20,206 nucleotides of DNA from Fimenecus sp045655645 (lineage in GTDB: Bacteria; Bacillota; Clostridia; Oscillospirales; Acutalibacteraceae). The notes under the pieces are model-generated. The model ran no database searches. It saw only the letters and a list, made by a program, of their open reading frames with translations, and was not told the origin of the DNA. The stretch is from the NCBI GenBank assembly GCA_045655645.1, contig JAZOPS010000050.1, forward strand, positions 1 through 20,206, in the 5' to 3' direction. This document shows positions 14,450 through 20,206 of the stretch, in pieces. Both the position numbers and the translations under genes were made by a program. Position 1 is the first letter of the stretch; each line of letters starts with the position of its first letter.

Positions 14450-15505
14450 TTAGGATTTTGAAATACTTGTGAGTGTTGTAACAACCATAAGAATAACTGC
14501 AATAATCATTGGTATATTAACAAACACGGAATTCACTTTTTGTACTGTATTCAATGAATCCACACCTTTTGCAAGTTTAACTTTATAATTCATTGAACGA
14601 TATTTATTAAATGCAAAAAGTCCTGCAACTGTCATAAAACCAAGGGTTGCAAGTGTTAAAACATTTGCTGTTGCCACGCTGAAATTACTGTCAAATGCCG
14701 TAATCATTACAGAATAGAAATTATTTAAGAAATGTAAAATAATTGACGGCCAAAGACTACCTGTTGCAACCATAACATAACCAAAATAAATTCCAGCAAC
14801 AACTGTATAAGGAATTTGCACCATATTGCCGTGAAGAAGTGAAAAAATTACAGCTGATACAACAATTGCAAAGCCATCACCAAATCTGCGTAATGGTTGA
14901 AGAAGAACACCACGAATTGCAACTTCTTCTAAAATGGCAGGGATTATTGCCACAAACAATGTCATAAACAAGAAGTCTTTGACATTTGTAACAGCCATAT
15001 CTTCCATTCCACTTGTAAAGTCAACACCCATTAAACTCTGAACCATTAAAGAAATAAAGTTTATGAGAAAAGTTGAAAGTAAAGTGAGTGGTAAAAATGC
15101 AACAACTAAATATGTTGAAGCTTTTGTGTTATAGGTTGTACCCATTGGAAGAATTCCTGTAATTTTCTTTTTTCTCAACACAATATATGTTGCCAAAAAT
15201 GGTAACCCAATAAACAAAAGAGTTGCAATTGCAGAGAATGCCCAAGCTCCTAAGCCATTTTCATAAACAAATTCCAAGTCCAAGGAAGTTTTTGAATTTA
15301 AAAACGCTACAAAAAAGCCAATCAAAGTTGACATAACAAAATATACAACTATTGAAAATCCGCAAAGTGCTCCTATTGTTTTGAGAATTTTTTTATCGTT
15401 ATTCTTCTCTTGTTGCTTTAGGAAATATTCATTTGTATTTTGTTCTGTTCTATAACCATAGGGTTGATAGCTATCAACCCTATTATTAAAATTATTATTT
15501 TCCAT
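14450..15505 (-). CDS. CPBP-family intramembrane metalloprotease (CAAX protease-like)
   Basis: A 351-residue integral membrane protein. After an Asn/Gln/Tyr-rich cytosolic N-terminus (1-38) it has about eight hydrophobic segments. The active-site motifs of the CPBP/Abi superfamily are intact: EEVAIRG (193-199, with Glu193, Glu194 and Arg198), FSLLHG with His225, and HFLNN (258-262). Bacterial members cleave membrane substrates, and some protect against self-made bacteriocins, but no bacteriocin gene is near and the substrate is unknown. AAGGA precedes the ATG by six bases. It lies 37 bases after the LCP stop and two bases before tadA. Residues after 300 form a final hydrophobic segment (about 326-345). 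Confidence 0.92.
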   Translation of the reverse strand: MENNNFNNRVDSYQPYGYRTEQNTNEYFLKQQEKNNDKKILKTIGALCGFSIVVYFVMSTLIGFFVAFLNSKTSLDLEFVYENGLGAWAFSAIATLLFIGLPFLATYIVLRKKKITGILPMGTTYNTKASTYLVVAFLPLTLLSTFLINFISLMVQSLMGVDFTSGMEDMAVTNVKDFLFMTLFVAIIPAILEEVAIRGVLLQPLRRFGDGFAIVVSAVIFSLLHGNMVQIPYTVVAGIYFGYVMVATGSLWPSIILHFLNNFYSVMITAFDSNFSVATANVLTLATLGFMTVAGLFAFNKYRSMNYKVKLAKGVDSLNTVQKVNSVFVNIPMIIAVILMVVTTLTSISKS

Positions 15506-15542
15506 TGAAAATCCTTAATAAATAAAAATTTATGTTTAGTTT

Positions 15543-16733
15543 TTATTTAATAACATCAAGTGCTGTTGTTCTTTCTTCAGGAAGTTTAATGTTTGTTTCG
15601 CCATAAAGTTCCATTTGAAGTTTTTGTGCAACCAATGGATAATCGATTATCCAAATCCATGCAGTTGATGAAGATGTATAACTGCGACGAGCATCATCTG
15701 TTGGCATTGTTACTTCGCTTATTTCATATTTTGCCCATCCTTCTGTTACTGCTTTTGTTGCATAAGAAAGAATATCTTTCTTTGGAATATTTGTTCTAAC
15801 ATTTGCAAGAACAACATCAAAGACTCCGTTTATATCAGAAAGTGATGCGTTTACACATTTATCAATAAGAGCATTTACAACCTGACGCTGACGAGCAACA
15901 CGGCTAACATCACCGTCTTTGTCGCTATATCTTACTCTACAGAATCCAAGAGCCTGTGCACCAGTTAAATTTATAACACCACCAGATGTTTGTGTGATAG
16001 GCTGCTCTTTTTTATAATTCAAATCTTTATTTATATATGGAATAACATGTTTTGGCACATCAACTTTAACGCCACCCAAAACATCAATTACTTCTTGGAA
16101 TGAATCAAAGTCAACAAGTGCATATCCATCGATTTCAATTTTATAATCATTTTCGATTGTTTCAACAAGATATGGTGCGCCACCATTTGCACAAGCAGCA
16201 TTGAGTTTGCCATAACTATCAAACTGGTCCATATAAGTATAACTATCGCGCATAAATGAAACCAATTTAATCTTTTTATTTGCTTTGTCAATTGACACCA
16301 ACATCATAACATCTGTGTTACCTTTATCTGTCACTGATGCTCTTCCTGATTCAGTTGCAGATGCATCACTACCAATAAGCAAAACATTGAGAATGTTTTT
16401 GTTGCTCATTTTTTCGCCACCATTAGTAGCCCAGTTTTTAAGAATTTCTCTGAAACTGTTGCCTGTTACATCGTCCATTTCAGCAAACTCTATTTTTTCG
16501 TCATCAACAAATTCTTGATTTGGCGCGATTGTTGTCTGCTCGGTATCATAATCAATTCTATTAAGTTTATCGTTTACATACCAGATTGCAAAACCACCAA
16601 CAAATAAGAAAAATGCCAAAAGAATGCAAAGTATAATTACAAGAGTTTTCTTCTTCTTGCTCATTGGTTTCTTTTCTTTTTTCACAGTATTTTCAGTCAC
16701 TTCGGCTGATACTTTTTTCTCGTTGTTTTCCAT
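15543..16733 (-). CDS. LytR-CpsA-Psr (LCP) family cell-wall ligase
   Basis: A 396-residue membrane-anchored extracellular enzyme. LCP proteins transfer undecaprenyl-linked polymers such as teichoic acid or capsule to peptidoglycan. A Lys-rich cytosolic N-terminus (1-29) is followed by one membrane helix (30-52). An acidic linker comes next, then the LCP domain (about 115-290). Typical features are NVLLIGSD (116-123), the TDVMMLVSID strand, SFMRDSY with Arg162-Asp163, GGV near 220, and the substrate-phosphate arginines in CRVRYSDKDGD and RVARQRQ (266-283). AAAGGAAG precedes the ATG. It starts 27 bases after the gyrA stop, so it is likely cotranscribed with gyrase. The polymer it handles cannot be told; a regulator role, suggested by the old name LytR, is not supported. 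Confidence 0.93.
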   Translation of the reverse strand: MENNEKKVSAEVTENTVKKEKKPMSKKKKTLVIILCILLAFFLFVGGFAIWYVNDKLNRIDYDTEQTTIAPNQEFVDDEKIEFAEMDDVTGNSFREILKNWATNGGEKMSNKNILNVLLIGSDASATESGRASVTDKGNTDVMMLVSIDKANKKIKLVSFMRDSYTYMDQFDSYGKLNAACANGGAPYLVETIENDYKIEIDGYALVDFDSFQEVIDVLGGVKVDVPKHVIPYINKDLNYKKEQPITQTSGGVINLTGAQALGFCRVRYSDKDGDVSRVARQRQVVNALIDKCVNASLSDINGVFDVVLANVRTNIPKKDILSYATKAVTEGWAKYEISEVTMPTDDARRSYTSSSTAWIWIIDYPLVAQKLQMELYGETNIKLPEERTTALDVIK

Positions 16734-16760
16734 AAAAAACTTCCTTTCACACCGAAAAAA

Positions 16761-19289
16761 TTATTCTTCGCCTTTAACTTCTGTTTCAATATTCTCGGTT
16801 TCTTCAACTTCTTCGTCTTCTTCATGTGCTGCGAGAGAAATTGTTACAACCTTTTCACCGTCTTTTGTCTTCATAAGGATAACACCCTTTGAAGGACGAT
16901 TACATTCTCTAACCTGTTCTGCAGGAAGACGGATAATAACACCATCAGAAGAAATCATGATGATATCTTGATTTTCTTCTACCATTTCTACTGCACAAAC
17001 TTCACCATACTGTTCTGTATGATAGTTAGTAAGACCTTTACCGCCACGGTTCTGAACACGATAGTTTGAAACATCACTTCTTCTGCCGTAACCTTTTTCA
17101 CTGATTGTAAGAACTTTACCTTCGTCACCGAAAATAACCATACCTACAACTTCGTCACCCTCTGAGAGAGTAATTGCGCGAACACCACGAGCAGTTCTAC
17201 CGATTGCACGAGCATCATTTTCATCAAAGCAGATACTCATACCCTTACGAGTTGCAACCATAAGTTTCTGTTCACCATCAGTAAGCTTAACCCAACGAAG
17301 TTCGTCACCCTCGTCAAGATTAATTGCAATAATACCACTCTTACGGATATTTTTATATGCATCAAGTTCTGTTCTCTTGATAACACCATTCTTTGTAGCC
17401 ATACAGAGATAGTATTTATCTTCACCAAAGTCTGGAACACGAAGCATTGCTGTAACTTTTTCGTCAGCAGTAATAGGAAGAATATTCACAATATTCATAC
17501 CCTTACCTGTTCTGCTTCCTTCAGGGATTTCGTAACCTTTAAGACGATACATCTTACCTTCTGATGTGAAGAAAAGAATGTAATCGTGGGATGAACAGAT
17601 AAACATACTTTCAGCATAGTCTTCTTCACGACGGCTCATACCCTTGATACCTTTACCGCCACGACGCTGAACCTGATAAGTTTCAACAGGCTGACGCTTG
17701 ATGTAACCCATCTTTGTAAGAGTGAATACGCAATCTTCTTCTGCAATAAGGTCTTCAATATCAACTTCACCGAGAACATTTGAAATTTCTGTTCTTCTGT
17801 CGTCACTATATTTTTTACCAATAGCAGAGAGTTCATCCTTTAAGATTTCTTTAACCTTTGTTTCTGAACCGAGAATTTCAAGATATTCTGCAATTTTAAT
17901 TCTTAATTCATCGCGTTCAGCAATAATCTTTTGAATTTCAAGACCTGCAAGTTGTCCAAGACGGAAAGCAACGATTGCAGATGCTTGTGGGTCGTCAAAG
18001 TCGAATTTTTCCATAATTGCAACTTTTGCTTCTGCCTGACCACCCTTACAGCCACGGATTGTTGCGATAATCTCATCAACAATATCAATAGCACGAGCAA
18101 GACCTTCAAGAATGTGCTCTCTTGCCTGAGCTTTGTTAAGGTCAAACTGTGTTCTTCTTGTAATAATTTCACACTGGAACTTGATATATTCTTCAATAAT
18201 CTGTTTAAGTGTAAGAATTTTTGGCTCACCGTTAACAAGTGCCAACTGAATGATACCATAAGAAATCTGAAGTTGTGTCATCTGATACAACTGATTAAGT
18301 ACAACTTGTGGGTTAGCGTCACGCTTCAAGTCAATAACAATTCGCATACCGCCGCCGCGTTTTGATGAATAGTCGTTAATATCAGAAAGTCCTTCAATTC
18401 TCTTATCTTTGTGTAAATCAGCAATAGATTCAATAAGTCTTGCTTTGTTTACTTGATAAGGAAGTTCAGTAATAATAATTTGGAATCTACCATTTTTCTC
18501 ATTTTCAACAATTTCTGCACGGCCACGAAGTGTAATCTTGCCACGACCTGTAGCATAAGCAGCACGGATACCGCTTCGACCCATAATAATACCACTTGTT
18601 GGGAAGTCAGGTCCTTTGATATGCTCCATAATATCGTCAAGCTCTGCTTCAGGATTATCAATTACACAACAGATACCATCAACAAGTTCACCAAGGTTAT
18701 GTGGTGGAATATTTGTTGCCATACCAACAGCGATACCTGTTGAACCGTTAGCAAGAAGATTTGGATATCTTGATGGAAGAACTGTTGGCTCTTTAAGACG
18801 GTCATCGTAGTTAGTTGTGAAATCGACTGTATCTTTATCGATATTTGTGAGCATTTCAAGAGCAATTTTGCTCATTCTTGATTCTGTATAACGGTATGCA
18901 GCAGGTGGGTCACCATCGACTGAACCGAAGTTACCGTGACCGTCAACAAGAACATATCTCATTGAGAAATCCTGAGCAAGACGAACCATTGCATCATAAA
19001 CAGATGCGTCACCGTGTGGATGATATCTACCAAGCACTGAACCAACTGTGTCAGCACACTTACGGTGTGGCTTATCAGGATAAAGTGAATTTTCATACAT
19101 TGTATAAAGAATTCTTCTGTGAACAGGTTTTAAACCGTCGCGCACATCAGGAAGAGCACGAGCAGTAATAACAGACATTGAGTAGTCAAGGAATGATTTT
19201 CTCATTTCCTTGTTAATCTCAACATTTATAATATTCTGTTCTTCAAGTGGTGTATAACCACCTAAATTAGGATTGTTAGCTTTACTCAT
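16761..19289 (-). CDS. gyrA: DNA gyrase subunit A
   Basis: An 842-residue type IIA topoisomerase subunit that breaks and rejoins DNA to introduce negative supercoils together with GyrB. The catalytic tyrosine is Tyr134 (RYTE). The C-terminal DNA-wrapping domain carries the GyrA box QRRGGKG (541-547), which separates it from ParC. The protein ends in a short acidic tail (after about 820). The quinolone-determining region reads HPHGDASVYD: Ala95 sits where Escherichia coli has Ser83, followed by Ser96, and Asp99 is at the E. coli Asp87 position. AGAGGT precedes the ATG, 31 bases after the gyrB stop. Length is within the usual range. Assignment is firm. Confidence 0.99.
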   Translation of the reverse strand: MSKANNPNLGGYTPLEEQNIINVEINKEMRKSFLDYSMSVITARALPDVRDGLKPVHRRILYTMYENSLYPDKPHRKCADTVGSVLGRYHPHGDASVYDAMVRLAQDFSMRYVLVDGHGNFGSVDGDPPAAYRYTESRMSKIALEMLTNIDKDTVDFTTNYDDRLKEPTVLPSRYPNLLANGSTGIAVGMATNIPPHNLGELVDGICCVIDNPEAELDDIMEHIKGPDFPTSGIIMGRSGIRAAYATGRGKITLRGRAEIVENEKNGRFQIIITELPYQVNKARLIESIADLHKDKRIEGLSDINDYSSKRGGGMRIVIDLKRDANPQVVLNQLYQMTQLQISYGIIQLALVNGEPKILTLKQIIEEYIKFQCEIITRRTQFDLNKAQAREHILEGLARAIDIVDEIIATIRGCKGGQAEAKVAIMEKFDFDDPQASAIVAFRLGQLAGLEIQKIIAERDELRIKIAEYLEILGSETKVKEILKDELSAIGKKYSDDRRTEISNVLGEVDIEDLIAEEDCVFTLTKMGYIKRQPVETYQVQRRGGKGIKGMSRREEDYAESMFICSSHDYILFFTSEGKMYRLKGYEIPEGSRTGKGMNIVNILPITADEKVTAMLRVPDFGEDKYYLCMATKNGVIKRTELDAYKNIRKSGIIAINLDEGDELRWVKLTDGEQKLMVATRKGMSICFDENDARAIGRTARGVRAITLSEGDEVVGMVIFGDEGKVLTISEKGYGRRSDVSNYRVQNRGGKGLTNYHTEQYGEVCAVEMVEENQDIIMISSDGVIIRLPAEQVRECNRPSKGVILMKTKDGEKVVTISLAAHEEDEEVEETENIETEVKGEE

Positions 19290-19320
19290 TTTATTACCTC
19301 TATTTTTCTAACTCTATAAC

Positions 19321-20206
19321 TTAAATGTCAAGATTTTGAACATACTTTGCATTTTTCTCAATAAATTCTCTACGAGGCTCAACCTTGTCACCCATAAGAA
19401 TTGAGAATGTTTCGTCTGCTTCCATAGCATCTTCAAGTGTTACTCGAAGCATTGTGCGAGTTGCGGGGTCCATTGTTGTTTCCCACAACTGCTCTGGGTC
19501 CATTTCACCAAGACCCTTATATCTTTGAATGTCACAATTTTGTCCCATCTCTTCTATTAACGCATCTCTTTGTTCATCTGAGAAAGCATATTCGTGACGC
19601 TTGCCTTTACTTACTTTGAAAAGTGGTGGTTGAGCGATATAAATAAATCCACCATCAATCAAATCTCTCATATATCTGAAGAAGAATGTGAGAAGAAGTG
19701 TTCTAATGTGCTGACCGTCAACGTCGGCATCGGCCATGATAACAATTTTGTGATAACGGAGTTTTTCAATATTGAATTCTTCACCGATACCAGTACCAAG
19801 TGCAGTAACAACAGGTGTTAATTTGTCATTACCGATAACCTTATCAATTCTTGCCTTTTCAACGTTGAGCATTTTACCCCAAAGTGGAAGAATTGCTTGA
19901 ATTCTGTTATCTCTGCCTTCTTTAGCAGAACCACCCGCAGAGTCACCTTCGACGATGAAAATTTCAGTATTTTCAGGGTTTTTATCAATACAGTCTGCAA
20001 GCTTACCAGGAAGTGAGTTTCCTTCAAGTGCTGATTTTCTTCTTGCACTGTCTCTTGCTTTTCTTGCAGCTTCTCTTGCTCTTGATGCATCAAGTGACTT
20101 ATTGAAAATCAGCTTTGCAACAGAGGGATTTTCCTCAAAATAGGTCATAACCTTATCGTAAATAAGCTGTGAAACAATCTGTGTCATTTCTGTATTACCC
20201 AGTTTA
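19321..20206 (-). CDS. gyrB: DNA gyrase subunit B, C-terminal part (5' end outside window)
   Basis: The ATPase subunit of gyrase. The frame runs open to the window edge, so about 294 C-terminal residues are seen and the true start lies beyond 20206; the internal ATG at 20187 is not the start. The end of the transducer region (KLGNTE) leads into the TOPRIM domain, with EGDSAGGSAKEGR (catalytic Glu), NVEKARIDK and MADADVDGQH (metal-binding acidic residues). RYKGLGEMDPEQLWETTMDP is the standard GyrB C-terminal signature. The position normally Lys or Arg in PL(K/R)GK is Trp here (codon 19879-19881). It pairs with gyrA downstream. ParE is unlikely because of NVEKA and the adjacent GyrA-box protein. 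Confidence 0.97.
   Translation of the reverse strand, partial: KLGNTEMTQIVSQLIYDKVMTYFEENPSVAKLIFNKSLDASRAREAARKARDSARRKSALEGNSLPGKLADCIDKNPENTEIFIVEGDSAGGSAKEGRDNRIQAILPLWGKMLNVEKARIDKVIGNDKLTPVVTALGTGIGEEFNIEKLRYHKIVIMADADVDGQHIRTLLLTFFFRYMRDLIDGGFIYIAQPPLFKVSKGKRHEYAFSDEQRDALIEEMGQNCDIQRYKGLGEMDPEQLWETTMDPATRTMLRVTLEDAMEADETFSILMGDKVEPRREFIEKNAKYVQNLDI

Noticed and set aside
14450..15505. The CPBP protease as part of a bacteriocin immunity or phage-defence (Abi) locus
   Set aside because: No bacteriocin precursor, exporter or defence gene is adjacent. It is flanked by core genes (LCP, tadA) in a tight run, so a general envelope role is more likely.
15543..16733. The LCP protein as a transcriptional attenuator LytR
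   Set aside because: It has a membrane helix and an intact extracellular LCP catalytic domain and no DNA-binding domain.

Overview
The window is about 20 kb of AT-rich bacterial chromosome that looks like a Gram-positive Clostridia member, probably a gut relative of Ruminococcus/Oscillospirales. The evidence is the low GC, strong Shine-Dalgarno sites, an RNase Y-YmdB pair, an LCP-family wall protein, a YtvI-type membrane protein, and a secreted cohesin/dockerin-type protein typical of polysaccharide-degrading Firmicutes. I see no tRNA, rRNA, CRISPR array, insertion sequence or prophage. The species is an inference and I cannot name it.

Left end (1-3411): homoserine dehydrogenase (hom) on the minus strand diverges from a plus-strand pair. 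The pair is a YtvI/AI-2E family membrane protein followed, one base after its stop, by a CpsB/YwqE-type PHP phosphatase. The 242-base divergent region carries a promoter for each side and phased T-tracts. A bidirectional terminator at 3385-3411 ends the plus-strand pair and the convergent block to its right.

Middle (3414-10440, minus strand): a compact operon reads, in transcription order, rny, ymdB, an orphan family-5 solute-binding lipoprotein, recG and an alpha/beta hydrolase. It starts from a near-consensus promoter (TTGACA-17-TAAAAT, 10412-10440). It combines RNA turnover (RNase Y and YmdB), replication-fork rescue (RecG) and two proteins with no obvious link to either.

Island gene (10465-11750, minus): a single-gene unit with its own promoter (TTGACT-17-TAGAAT) and terminator encodes a secreted protein. 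The protein has an N-terminal cohesin-like domain and a C-terminal double dockerin-type calcium repeat. It is the most unusual gene in the window.

Right end (11762-20206, minus): gyrB (5' end cut by the window edge), gyrA, LCP wall ligase, CPBP membrane protease, tadA, mnmE and mrp follow each other with gaps of 44 bases or less and one ATGA overlap. No internal terminator is visible, so they may form one long unit. Both gyrase subunits carry noteworthy residues at the classic quinolone positions: Ala in GyrA where Ser/Thr is usual, and Trp in GyrB where Lys/Arg is usual.

Most of the window is housekeeping. I did not find a clear new defence or mobile system. The cohesin-dockerin protein and the gyrase residues deserve the closest look.
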